A stretch of DNA of 7,431 nt, from positions 1-7,431 of the forward strand of contig JAJYHA010000254.1 in assembly GCA_021784995.1 (NCBI GenBank), read 5' to 3'. The notes beneath the pieces are model-generated. The model made no database searches. It worked only from the letters and a program-made list of their open reading frames with translations, and was not told the DNA's origin. The position numbers were made by a program, and so were the translations under genes. Positions 1-7,431 of the stretch are shown here, piece after piece. Position 1 is the stretch's first letter. Each line of letters opens with the position of its first letter. The stretch comes from Myxococcales bacterium (GTDB lineage Bacteria; Myxococcota; Myxococcia; Myxococcales; Anaeromyxobacteraceae).

Positions 1-113
1 GGTGCCGCGGCCTGGACCTCGCGGGGAGCCGGCGCGCCGCCCGCCACCTCGGCCCGCTTCGGGCAGGCCGTCAGGACCACCGCGAGCAGCACGAGCGCAC
101 GGGCGGGGCTCAT
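1..113 (-). CDS. Putative lipoprotein, N-terminal fragment (runs off left edge)
   Basis: An open frame starts at an ATG (bases 113-111) and stays open to the window edge, giving 37 codons. The product begins MSPARALVLLAVVLTAC: a short basic N-region with Arg5, a hydrophobic stretch at about residues 6-16, and a lipobox-like Leu-Thr-Ala-Cys with Cys17 as the candidate lipidation site. After that comes an Ala/Pro/Gly-rich linker typical of exported lipoproteins. An in-frame TAG lies just upstream (bases 125-123), so the protein cannot start earlier in this frame. A strong Shine-Dalgarno sequence precedes the ATG, only 2 bases away. The gene follows dnaJ after 33 bases on the same strand, so it may be the last gene seen of the chaperone operon. 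The mature domain is outside the window, so no function can be given. Secretion as a lipoprotein is inferred from the signal alone. Confidence 0.6.
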   Translation of the reverse strand, partial: MSPARALVLLAVVLTACPKRAEVAGGAPAPREVQAAA

Positions 114-115
114 GG

Positions 116-122
116 CCTCCTT
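116..122 (-). promoter_or_regulatory. Shine-Dalgarno site of the lipoprotein gene
   Basis: The minus strand reads AAGGAGG, a complete match to the 16S anti-SD target, ending 2 bases before the ATG at 113. The spacing is shorter than usual, but this is the strongest SD-like motif noticed next to a start codon in this window. It supports a real gene starting downstream of dnaJ. Confidence 0.6.
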
Positions 123-146
123 CTACATCGAACGCCGGCCCGCGGC

Positions 147-1274
147 TCAGCTCTTCTGGCTGCCCAGGAGGTCTCCCACCTTCTCCCAGAAGGAGCGCGC
201 GGCGGGGTGCGTCTTCTCGCCGGAGAGGGCGGCGAAGCGCTCGAGCAGCTCCTTCTGCTCCCGGGTGAGGTGGGTGGGCGTCTCCACCAGCACGCGCACG
301 TGCTGGTCGCCGCGGGGGCCGCCGCCCAGCGCGGGGATGCCCTTGCCGCGCAGGCGGAAGACCTTCCCCGACTGCGTTCCGGCCGGGACCTTCATGTTCA
401 CAGGCCCGTCGAGCGTGGGCACGTCGAGCTGCGCCCCCAGCGCCGCCTGCACGAAGCTGACGGGCAGCTCGCAGAGCACCTCCGTCTCCTCGCGGTGGAA
501 GATGGCGTGGTCGCGCACCTGCACCACCACGTAGAGGTCGCCGGGCGCGGCCCCCGGCTGCGGGGCCGGCTCGCCCTCGCCGGCGAGCTTGAGGCGCGTC
601 CCCGTGTCCACGCCGGGCGGGACCTTCACCTCCACCGTGGCCTGGTCGCGCCGCATGCCGGCGCCGCCGCACTCCGGGCACTTCTCCGCGATGACGCGCC
701 CCGCGCCACCGCAGCCGTGGCAGGTGCGGGCCACCGAGAAGAAGCCCTGCGTGAGTCGCACCTCGCCCGCGCCACCGCACGTGGGGCAGGTCCGGGGCTG
801 CGTGCCGGCCCTGGCGCCCGAGCCCTTGCAGGGCTCGCAGCGGCGCGGGCGCGGGATCTGGATGCGCGCGCTGGTCCCGAAGGCCGCCTCCTCGAAGGAG
901 ACCTCGAGGTGGTAGCGCAGGTCGGAGCCACGGGGGCGATTCCGGGGCCGGCGGCCGCCGCCGAACATCTCGCCGAAGATGTCGCCGAAGATGTCGTTGA
1001 TGGTGGCGCCGGCCGCGCCACCGAACGGGAACCCGCCCTCGAAGGGGTTGTTCCCGTTCGCGTGGCCGAACCGATCGTACCGGGCGCGCTTCTCGGGGTC
1101 GGAGAGCACCTCGTAGGCCTCGGAGGCCTCCTTGAAGCGCTCCTCCGCCTCCTTGCTGCCCGGGTTCTTGTCCGGGTGGTACTGGTGGGCCAGCTTGCGG
1201 TAGGCGCTCTTCAGCGACGCCTCGTCGGCGTCGCGGCCGACCCCCAGCACCTCGTAATAGTCTCGTTTTTCCAC
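147..1274 (-). CDS. dnaJ: Chaperone protein DnaJ (Hsp40 co-chaperone)
   Basis: A class I (type A) J-protein of 375 residues, about the usual DnaJ length. It delivers unfolded clients to DnaK in the cytoplasm and stimulates DnaK ATP hydrolysis. Visible domains in order: the J domain (about 1-70) with the catalytic His33-Pro34-Asp35 loop; a short Gly/Phe region (about 71-108) with the repeated [14 protein letters not shown] pattern; and the zinc-binding domain with all four CxxCxGxG repeats (Cys146/149, 163/166, 185/188, 199/202). The C-terminal beta-sandwich client-binding and dimerisation region follows (about 210-340). Nothing essential is missing. The start is GTG at 1274, followed directly by [10 protein letters not shown], the normal DnaJ N-terminus. 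Its SD is weak (GGAA a few bases upstream). It lies 94 bases after dnaK, the loosest well-defined junction in the operon, so it may have partly separate expression. Identity is essentially certain. Confidence 0.97.
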   Translation of the reverse strand: MEKRDYYEVLGVGRDADEASLKSAYRKLAHQYHPDKNPGSKEAEERFKEASEAYEVLSDPEKRARYDRFGHANGNNPFEGGFPFGGAAGATINDIFGDIFGEMFGGGRRPRNRPRGSDLRYHLEVSFEEAAFGTSARIQIPRPRRCEPCKGSGARAGTQPRTCPTCGGAGEVRLTQGFFSVARTCHGCGGAGRVIAEKCPECGGAGMRRDQATVEVKVPPGVDTGTRLKLAGEGEPAPQPGAAPGDLYVVVQVRDHAIFHREETEVLCELPVSFVQAALGAQLDVPTLDGPVNMKVPAGTQSGKVFRLRGKGIPALGGGPRGDQHVRVLVETPTHLTREQKELLERFAALSGEKTHPAARSFWEKVGDLLGSQKS

Positions 1275-1318
1275 GCGGTTCCGATTTCGGGGTGGGGCGC
1301 CGCGCCCGCGGCGGCCTC

Positions 1319-1346
1319 AAGGTAACGCACGGGCGGCTCCTCGCAA
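1319..1346 (-). promoter_or_regulatory. Possible weak internal promoter before dnaJ
   Basis: In the dnaK-dnaJ gap the minus strand has TTGCGA (1346-1341) and TACCTT (1324-1319) separated by 16 bases. Matches to the sigma-70 consensus are about 4/6 and 3/6. A transcript from here would start near 1312 and give a leader of roughly 38 bases before the dnaJ GTG. This is one of the few less GC-rich patches in the gap, but the match is modest and could be chance. Confidence 0.22.
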
Positions 1347-1351
1347 CCGTT

Positions 1352-1366
1352 CCGGCGCGGCGCCGG
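1352..1366 (-). repeat. Perfect GC hairpin just after the dnaK stop
   Basis: CCGGCGCGGCGCCGG (plus-strand reading) is two perfect 7-base arms around one central base, beginning 2 bases beyond the dnaK stop codon. In RNA it would fold as about 5 pairs with a 5-base loop. There is no T-run on the transcribed side, so it is not a classical intrinsic terminator. It might act as a 3'-end stabiliser, a partial attenuator or a pause site between dnaK and dnaJ, or be a chance product of high GC. Confidence 0.35.
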
Positions 1367-1368
1367 GG

Positions 1369-3195
<1,827 letters not shown>

Positions 3196-3197
3196 GG

Positions 3198-3203
3198 TTC
3201 CTC
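3198..3203 (-). promoter_or_regulatory. Ribosome binding site of dnaK overlapping grpE stop
   Basis: The minus strand reads GAGGAA immediately before CC-ATG. The core GAGG lies 4 bases from the start codon and shares bases with the grpE TGA (3204-3202). Ribosomes finishing grpE would therefore release on the dnaK initiation site, an arrangement that favours coupled translation. Confidence 0.6.
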
Positions 3204-3879
3204 ACTCCCCCGACGGGCCGTCGAGGCCCCCGCGCTCCGCACCCGGCGCGCCGGGTGCCGGCCCGGGCACCGGCGCGGGCGCGGGCGCGGCGACGACGAT
3301 CACGGCGGCGGGCCGGAGCAGACGATCGTGGAGCATGAACCCGCGCTGCTCCTCGGAGATCACGGTCCCAGGTGGGTGGTCGCCCGCGGCCACCGTGAGG
3401 AGCGCCTCGTGCACCCGCGGGTCGAAGGCCGTCCCGAGGGCCGAGAAGGGCTTGACGCCGAAGCGGCCCAGCGCCTCCTCGAGCAGCCGGCGCGTCATCT
3501 CGATGCCGGTGCGGAGCGGGTGCTCGCCCGCCGCGGCGATGGCGCGGTCGAGGTTGTCGAGGACCGGGAGGACCTCCTTCACGAACCGCTCCAGCCCGTA
3601 CCGCGTCACCTCCTCCTGCTCGCGCCGCGTGCGCTTGCGGAGGTTCTCCAGGTCGGCCGCGGCGCGGAGGCGGAGGTCGTGCTCCTCGCGGAGCTGCTCG
3701 TACATCTTGCGGGAGCGCGCCTGGCTCATCTCCAGCTCGGCGCGGAGCCGCGCCGGCTCGTCGCCGGCGTCGGGCGACGCGCCGCCAGCCCCGGCGCGGT
3801 CGACGGCCGCCAGCGCCTCGGCGACGACCTCGGGTGGGATGTCGGCCGAGATGGGCCCCTGATCACGGTCGCTGGACAT
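3202..3879 (-). CDS. grpE: GrpE, nucleotide exchange factor for DnaK
   Basis: GrpE forms a dimer that opens the DnaK nucleotide cleft and exchanges ADP for ATP, resetting the chaperone cycle. From the ATG at 3879 it has 225 residues. An acidic disordered N-terminus (1-40) leads into a long helical/coiled-coil segment (about 41-110) containing AAADLENLRKRTRREQEE and FVKEVLPVLDNLDRAI. The C-terminal beta domain carries the family signature FDPRVHEALLTV (152-163), then PPGTVISEEQRGFMLHDRLLRPAAVIV (in two overlapping parts, 169-195). After this comes an unusual Ala/Pro/Gly tail of about 30 residues (196-225). The start is uncertain: an in-frame GTG at 3936 would add 19 residues and shorten the gap after hrcA from 84 to 27 bases. 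Neither start has a clear SD. I prefer 3879 because the extra codons include many A/T-ending ones (TCA, GAA, GCT, CCT), unlike the rest of the gene. Confidence 0.95.
   Translation of the reverse strand: MSSDRDQGPISADIPPEVVAEALAAVDRAGAGGASPDAGDEPARLRAELEMSQARSRKMYEQLREEHDLRLRAAADLENLRKRTRREQEEVTRYGLERFVKEVLPVLDNLDRAIAAAGEHPLRTGIEMTRRLLEEALGRFGVKPFSALGTAFDPRVHEALLTVAAGDHPPGTVISEEQRGFMLHDRLLRPAAVIVVAAPAPAPVPGPAPGAPGAERGGLDGPSGE
3247..3277 (-). repeat. Strong stem-loop in the 3' end of grpE
   Basis: An inverted repeat pairs 3247-3259 with 3266-3277: about 12 GC-rich pairs, one bulged G, and a 6-base loop at 3260-3265. It lies within the codons for the Pro/Ala/Gly tail of GrpE, about 40 bases before the grpE stop and the overlapping dnaK ribosome site. 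It has no T-tract. It could slow ribosomes or protect mRNA ends, or simply reflect the GC-rich repeat-like tail. Confidence 0.35.
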
Positions 3880-3963
3880 GGGCGATGACGTGGCCGCGCG
3901 CCCGCGAGGAGCCGAGGCGTGGGGCCATTCTGACACACGGCCCGCGGGACGAACAGGGCAGCG

Positions 3964-5016
3964 TCAGCCTTCACCACCGGACAATGCGCGGGAGATCTCT
4001 CGCGCGGTCAGGTCGACGAGGGGGATCACGCGCGCGTAGTCCATGCGCGTGGGCCCTATGACCGCCAGCGTCCCCAGCACCTGGCCGCCCCGCCCGTAGG
4101 GCGCCGCCACCACCGAGACGTCGGGGACGCTCGCGAGCTCGCTCTCGGCGCCGATGAAGATCTGCACCTCTCGCGCGCGCAGGGCGCGGTCGAGCACCCG
4201 CAGGATGCGGTCCTTTTCGGCGAAGGCGCGCAGGAGCGCCCGCGCCTTGGCCACGTCGGCGAACTCGGGGGCGTCGAGGAAGCTCTCCTCCCCGTCCACC
4301 AGCACGGCCCCGGCCGTCACCGCCGCGCCGCCGAAGCTCTGCTCGGCCAGCTGCAGCGCCTTCGCCATGAGCCCCTGCAGCGCGCTCTGGTCGGCGCGCA
4401 TCTCGGCCAGGATCCGGTCGCGCAGGGTGGCGAACGGACCCTCCCGCAGCTTCTCGTTCAGGTAGCCGGCGACGCGCTCCAGCTCGGCCGGATCGGGCGG
4501 CGCGTCGAGCTGCAGGAGCTTGTTCGTGACGAGCCCCGCCTCCGACACGAAGACCACCAGCACCCGGGTCTCGCGCAGCCGGACGAACTCGATCTGCCGG
4601 ACGGGGTCGCTCACCGGGCGCGGCGTGGTCACCACGCCGGCGTGGTGCGTCAGCGAGTGGAGCACGTGGGCGGTGCCCTCGAGGAGCGAATCCACCGCCG
4701 GCGCGCCCTGCGCCACCCGCTCGATCTGCTCCCGCTCGGCGGCGGGCGGCGGTCGCACCTTGAGCAGGGCGTCCACGTAGAGCCGGTAGCCGGCCTCGGT
4801 GGGGATGCGCCCCGAGGAGGCGTGCGGCTTGGCCAGGAACCCGAGGGCCTCCAGGTCGGACATCACGTTGCGGACGGTCGCCGGCGAGCAGTCGAGGTCG
4901 TGCCGGAGCAGCAGCGGCTGGCTGGCCACCGGCTCACCCGTCTCGATGTAGTCCTGCACCAGGGCGCGGAGCACCTCGCGGGCGCGCTGGGAGAGTGCAG
5001 GGGCCTCCGCCGACAT
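3964..5016 (-). CDS. hrcA: Heat-inducible transcription repressor HrcA
   Basis: A DNA-binding repressor of class I heat-shock genes, normally binding the CIRCE inverted repeat with activity helped by GroEL. The 350 residues match the family length. The N-terminal winged helix-turn-helix is clear: [20 protein letters not shown] (8-27), then [18 protein letters not shown] (44-61) as the recognition segment and [20 protein letters not shown] (63-82) as the wing and following strand. The central GAF-like/dimerisation part follows. The end carries the typical [25 protein letters not shown] block, split here as [20 protein letters not shown] and [16 protein letters not shown]. The start at the ATG (5016) gives the expected HrcA N-terminus; the frame extends upstream only into the TPR gene. 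TTGAGG (5025-5020) is a reasonable ribosome site. The gene begins 10 bases after the TPR lipoprotein stop and precedes grpE, the common hrcA-grpE-dnaK layout. No CIRCE consensus was found in this window. Confidence 0.97.
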   Translation of the reverse strand: MSAEAPALSQRAREVLRALVQDYIETGEPVASQPLLLRHDLDCSPATVRNVMSDLEALGFLAKPHASSGRIPTEAGYRLYVDALLKVRPPPAAEREQIERVAQGAPAVDSLLEGTAHVLHSLTHHAGVVTTPRPVSDPVRQIEFVRLRETRVLVVFVSEAGLVTNKLLQLDAPPDPAELERVAGYLNEKLREGPFATLRDRILAEMRADQSALQGLMAKALQLAEQSFGGAAVTAGAVLVDGEESFLDAPEFADVAKARALLRAFAEKDRILRVLDRALRAREVQIFIGAESELASVPDVSVVAAPYGRGGQVLGTLAVIGPTRMDYARVIPLVDLTAREISRALSGGEG

Positions 5017-5026
5017 GGGCCTCAAT

Positions 5027-5719
5027 CTATTCCAGGTGGCGCTGCGCCGCCTGGGCCAGCACGCGGAAGCGCCCCCGCGCCAGCTCCCGCCAGCGCGCCT
5101 CGGCGCCCGCCGCATCGCCGCTGGCCTCCGCCACCAGCGCCTCCAGGTGGAGCCGCTCCTCGGGGTAGACGAAGGTGAGCGCGCGCCGCGCCACGCCGGT
5201 CCGGTCCGCGTCGAGCGCGTCGCGGAGGGCGGCGGCCGCGCCCGCGGGGTCGCCCCGCGCGTCGGCCAGGAGCGCCAGCGCGTAGGAGGGCTCGGAGCGG
5301 GTCGGATCGATGGCCCGCGCCGAGGCGAGGTGCGCCTGCGCCGCCGCCAGATAGCCATCCACCGCGTACAGCTCCCCCAGGTTGAGGAGCGCCGACTGCT
5401 GGTCGCGGGCGCCGCCGCGGACCAGCACCTCCTCCAGGAGTTGCCGCGCCGCGTCGAACCGCTCCTCGATGGAGTAGGTGACGGCGAGGTCGTTGAGGGC
5501 CGACACGGCATCCGGATCGGCCGACAGGAGCCCCTCCAGGGTCGTCCTGGCGGCGGCGAGACGACCCGCCCGGATGTCGAGAGAGGCGGGCCCGGTGGGG
5601 CTGGCGAGCGCCGTCACGAGGGGGGTGCCGTCGCTCCGGCGCGGCTGCGCCTCCGGCTCTCCGCCACAGGCAGCCAGGAAGATCAACGAGATCGCCGGTA
5701 TGGTCCACGCGCGGCGCAT
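5027..5719 (-). CDS. TPR-repeat lipoprotein, first gene of the chaperone operon
   Basis: A 230-residue predicted lipoprotein of unknown specific role. From the ATG at 5719 it begins [18 protein letters not shown]: two arginines, a hydrophobic core and the lipobox Leu15-Ala-Ala-Cys18, so the mature protein should be anchored by Cys18 on the periplasmic side, probably at the outer membrane since residue +2 is Gly. After a linker (19-45) come tetratricopeptide-like helical pairs at about 46-72, 73-106, 109-140, 143-174 and 188-218. They have typical Ala/Gly/Tyr positions, for example [20 protein letters not shown] and [20 protein letters not shown]. TPRs mediate protein-protein contact, so a scaffold or assembly role is likely. 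An upstream in-frame ATG at 5815 is rejected because it would hide the signal peptide and include the promoter. The SD is poor (GGGAGGG, 14 bases upstream). It is 10 bases before hrcA and closest to the operon promoter. Confidence 0.85.
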   Translation of the reverse strand: MRRAWTIPAISLIFLAACGGEPEAQPRRSDGTPLVTALASPTGPASLDIRAGRLAAARTTLEGLLSADPDAVSALNDLAVTYSIEERFDAARQLLEEVLVRGGARDQQSALLNLGELYAVDGYLAAAQAHLASARAIDPTRSEPSYALALLADARGDPAGAAAALRDALDADRTGVARRALTFVYPEERLHLEALVAEASGDAAGAEARWRELARGRFRVLAQAAQRHLE

Positions 5720-5768
5720 CGCGCCCAGGGGTGCCCTCCCGGCCCCACGGCAGGCCGAAGACGCGGCG

Positions 5769-5797
5769 AGTCTAGCGGTCGGTTCCGGGTCGATCAA
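5769..5797 (-). promoter_or_regulatory. Sigma-70-type promoter of the TPR-hrcA-grpE-dnaK-dnaJ operon
   Basis: On the minus strand a -35 box TTGATC (5797-5792; 4/6 to consensus TTGACA) and a -10 box TAGACT (5774-5769; 4/6 to TATAAT, with the key first TA and last T) are separated by exactly 17 bases. Transcription would begin near 5762 and leave a leader of about 43 bases before the TPR lipoprotein ATG. It is the best housekeeping-type promoter seen in the window. No CIRCE repeat or sigma-32-like box overlaps it, so heat control through this site is not evident. Confidence 0.6.
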
Positions 5798-5911
5798 GGA
5801 AGGGGCTGGGGGCAAGACCCTACCCTGGCCCCGAGCGCCCCGCGGCGTTCCGGGTTACATTGCGCCCGGGCACCCGGCTGCAGCGCGGATCGGCGCGGGC
5901 GCGACCTCGAA

Positions 5912-5933
5912 GTTCCCGCCCGGGCGGGGGAAC
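5912..5933. repeat. GC-rich palindrome upstream of mfd
   Basis: The core CCCGCCCGGGCGGG (5915-5928) is a perfect 14-base palindrome. It is flanked by GTT on the left and, after two extra G bases, AAC on the right, so the symmetry extends to 22 bases with a small bulge. It lies about 97 bases before the preferred mfd ATG and about 115 bases behind the -35 box of the divergent operon. It could be an operator for a dimeric regulator or an RNA hairpin in the mfd leader. In such GC-rich DNA chance is also possible. Confidence 0.35.
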
Positions 5934-6029
5934 GTCGGCGACGCGGGCGCGGCGAAGGACGGCTCACGGTCGGGTGCCTTTCCTTGCCCGGCGCGCCCCG
6001 GCGCGGACCACGTCGCAGCCGTACCGTCC

Positions 6030-7431
6030 ATGTCGACATCCGCTCCTCCCATCCCTCCCGCGCCGGCCCCGGCCGGCACCGCGCCCATGAGCCGCCTGCG
6101 GGCACTCCTGCGCAGCGCGCGGCGAGCCGACGTGACGGGGCTCTCCGGAGCGGCCCGCGGCTGGGTGGCGCGCGAGCTGGTCGGGCCGGGCGAGGCGCCC
6201 CTCCTGCTGGCCGTCACCGCCGGCGAGGAGGAGGCGGAGGAGCTGGCCCGCGACCTCGCCTTCTTCCTGCCGCCGGGGGGGCCCGACGCGCCGTCCGTGC
6301 TCCGCATCCCGGCCGATCCGGTCCTGCCCTACGACGACCTCTCCCCCGACCGCGGCCTGGAGATGGAGCGGCTGGCCGCGCTCGCCCGCCTCCACCTCTC
6401 CCTCCCGTCGGTCCGGGCGGTGGTGGTGTCGGCGCGGGCGCTCGCGCGCCGCGTGGTGCCGCCCGCCGTGTTCGACACCCACGCGGAGCTGCTCGGCAAG
6501 GGCGTCACCGTGGACCGGGAGGCGCTGGCGGCCAGGCTCCTCTCGCTCGGCTACGCGCGGGTGCCGCTGGTCGAGGATCCCGGCACGTTCGCGGTGCGCG
6601 GCGGCATCGTCGACCTCTGGAGCCCCTGCCACTCACGCCCGGTGCGCCTGGAGCTGTTCGGGGACGAGATCGAGAGCGCGCGCCGCTTCGACCCGGAGAG
6701 CCAGCGCAAGGAGGGGGGAGAGCCCGCGGCCGGAGGGCCGCCGGCGGGCGACGTGGAGGTGATCGTCGTCCCGGCGCGCGAGGCGCTCTTCACCGAGGAG
6801 GGCCGGGCGGCCGCCCGGCAGGCGGTCCGCGACGCCGCCGAGCGGGTGGACCGGCCCACCACGCGCGTCCGCGAGGTGCTCGACGCCATCGACGCCGGCG
6901 CTCCCTTCTTCGGGCTGGAGGCGCTGCTGCCGGGCTTCCACGCGGGCGGCCTCGCCACCCTCTTCGACTACCTCCCGGGCGCGGCCCTGGCCTGGATCGA
7001 CGCCGGCGAGCCGGTGGAGCTGGCGCTCGGGGAGCTGGAGGCGGAGCTGGCCCGGGAGCACGAGGCAGCGGTCCGGCGCGAGGAGCTGGCGCTCCCGCCC
7101 GCCGCGCACTTCCTGGCGGCGGCCGAGGCGCGGGCGCGGCTCGCGGCGCACCCGCGCGTGGTGCGCCACGCCGTGTGGCTCGGCACCGCCGAGCCGGTGC
7201 GCTTCGCGTACGGGGAGACGGCGGGGCTGCGGAACGAGATCCAGGCGGCGCACGGGGACGAGGGCGCGCTCGCCCCGCTGGCGCGGCGCCTCGAGGACTG
7301 GCGCCGCCGGGGCGTCGCCGGCGTGGTGGCCTGCGCCTCGCGCTCGGCCGCCGACCGCCTCCGCCGGCTGCTGGAGGACCGGCGGCTGGCCGCGCGCGTC
7401 CACGACGGCCGGCCGGCCGACCTGGCCGCGC
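6030..7431 (+). CDS. mfd: Transcription-repair coupling factor Mfd, N-terminal part (runs off right edge)
   Basis: Mfd removes RNA polymerase stalled at DNA lesions and recruits UvrA for nucleotide excision repair. The frame is open from the ATG at 6030 to the window end (467 codons of an expected 1,100-1,200). The visible part is the UvrB-like module and following region: LPYDDLSPDRGLEMERLAAL (99-118) matches the 'PYD..SP' segment, and LGKGVTVDREALAARLLSLG, YARVPLVEDPGTFAVRGGIV and DLWSP (155-199) match the block around E. coli Mfd 'GYRHVDQVMEHGEFATRGALLD'. LELFGDEIESARRFDPESQR (207-226) is also typical. No Walker A motif is present, as expected for the degenerate Mfd domain 1. A Gly/Pro-rich insert of about 10 residues relative to E. 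coli sits near 227-240. The polymerase-interaction and translocase domains lie beyond the window. A second in-frame ATG at 6087 would drop a Pro/Ala-rich stretch of 19 residues; neither has a clear SD, so the start is uncertain. Confidence 0.93.
   Translation, partial: MSTSAPPIPPAPAPAGTAPMSRLRALLRSARRADVTGLSGAARGWVARELVGPGEAPLLLAVTAGEEEAEELARDLAFFLPPGGPDAPSVLRIPADPVLPYDDLSPDRGLEMERLAALARLHLSLPSVRAVVVSARALARRVVPPAVFDTHAELLGKGVTVDREALAARLLSLGYARVPLVEDPGTFAVRGGIVDLWSPCHSRPVRLELFGDEIESARRFDPESQRKEGGEPAAGGPPAGDVEVIVVPAREALFTEEGRAAARQAVRDAAERVDRPTTRVREVLDAIDAGAPFFGLEALLPGFHAGGLATLFDYLPGAALAWIDAGEPVELALGELEAELAREHEAAVRREELALPPAAHFLAAAEARARLAAHPRVVRHAVWLGTAEPVRFAYGETAGLRNEIQAAHGDEGALAPLARRLEDWRRRGVAGVVACASRSAADRLRRLLEDRRLAARVHDGRPADLAA
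6062..6077 (+). repeat. Inverted repeat between the two candidate mfd starts
   Basis: GCCGGCC-CC-GGCCGGC consists of two perfect 7-base arms with a 2-base centre, located between the ATG at 6030 and the ATG at 6087. If mfd begins at 6087 this would be a hairpin close to the ribosome-loading region, ending 9 bases before the start. If mfd begins at 6030 it encodes part of a Pro/Ala/Gly stretch. Confidence 0.3.

Larger units (their letters stand above)
5720..6029. other. Divergent intergenic region between the chaperone operon and mfd
   Basis: These 310 bases contain no convincing gene. They hold the minus-strand operon promoter at 5769-5797 and, nearer mfd, a palindrome at 5912-5933 and smaller inverted repeats (for example CCGGG-CA-CCCGG at 5866-5877). 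For the plus strand no good mfd promoter was found: the only -10-like hexamer noticed is TACATT at 5856-5861, without a matching -35 box 16-18 bases upstream. No terminator is expected here because the two flanking genes diverge. Confidence 0.6.

Noticed and set aside
1292..1322. Sigma-32-like boxes CTTGAG and CCCCAC before dnaJ
   Set aside because: The spacing (18 bases) is outside the usual range and the implied leader of about 10 bases is too short for a ribosome site.
1352..1366. Intrinsic terminator after dnaK
   Set aside because: The hairpin has no T-run on the transcribed side and dnaJ follows on the same strand.
5017..5511. Upstream extension of the hrcA frame to a start at 5511
   Set aside because: The extra 165 residues lie inside the TPR lipoprotein gene and are Arg/Pro/Ser-rich shadow sequence; HrcA family proteins begin at the ATG at 5016.
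5720..5815. Earlier TPR protein start at 5815
   Set aside because: It would place 32 residues before a well-formed lipoprotein signal peptide and put the operon promoter inside the coding region.
5964..7403. Two long minus-strand frames (5964-6632 and 6633-7403) opposite mfd
   Set aside because: The plus strand encodes an unmistakable Mfd N-terminus across the same bases. The antisense products are low-complexity with no domain.

Overview
This is a compact, very GC-rich (well over two-thirds G+C by eye) bacterial chromosomal segment. It carries a heat-shock chaperone operon on the minus strand and, divergently, the start of the transcription-repair coupling factor gene mfd on the plus strand. 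The extreme GC bias, the gene order hrcA-grpE-dnaK-dnaJ, the Ala/Arg/Pro-rich protein style and the two lipoproteins suggest a high-GC deltaproteobacterium/myxobacterium, with Anaeromyxobacter-like organisms the best guess. That assignment is inference from style and memory, not from a search.

Minus strand, in transcription order: a TPR-repeat lipoprotein (5719 to 5027), hrcA (5016 to 3964), grpE (3879, or possibly 3936, to 3202), dnaK (3195 to 1369), dnaJ (1274 to 147), and the first 37 codons of a second putative lipoprotein (113 leading off the window). Gaps are short: 10, 27 or 84, 6, 94 and 33 bases. A good sigma-70-type promoter (TTGATC, 17-base spacer, TAGACT) lies just upstream of the TPR gene, so the six genes probably form one transcription unit. 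A weaker internal promoter may sit in the dnaK-dnaJ gap.

Plus strand: after a 310-base intergenic region (5720-6029), which holds the operon promoter and a GC-rich palindrome, mfd begins at about 6030 and is still open at the right edge. Only its UvrB-like and following N-terminal part (467 codons) is present. The RNA polymerase-interaction and translocase domains lie outside.

Functionally, DnaK with its J-protein DnaJ and exchange factor GrpE form the complete Hsp70 folding cycle, and HrcA is the usual repressor of such operons. No consensus CIRCE operator was seen in the window, so HrcA control of this operon is not shown here. The two lipoproteins bracketing the chaperone genes are the least expected part. 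Everything else is conserved housekeeping, and I see no mobile element, CRISPR array, tRNA or rRNA, and no convincing undescribed system.
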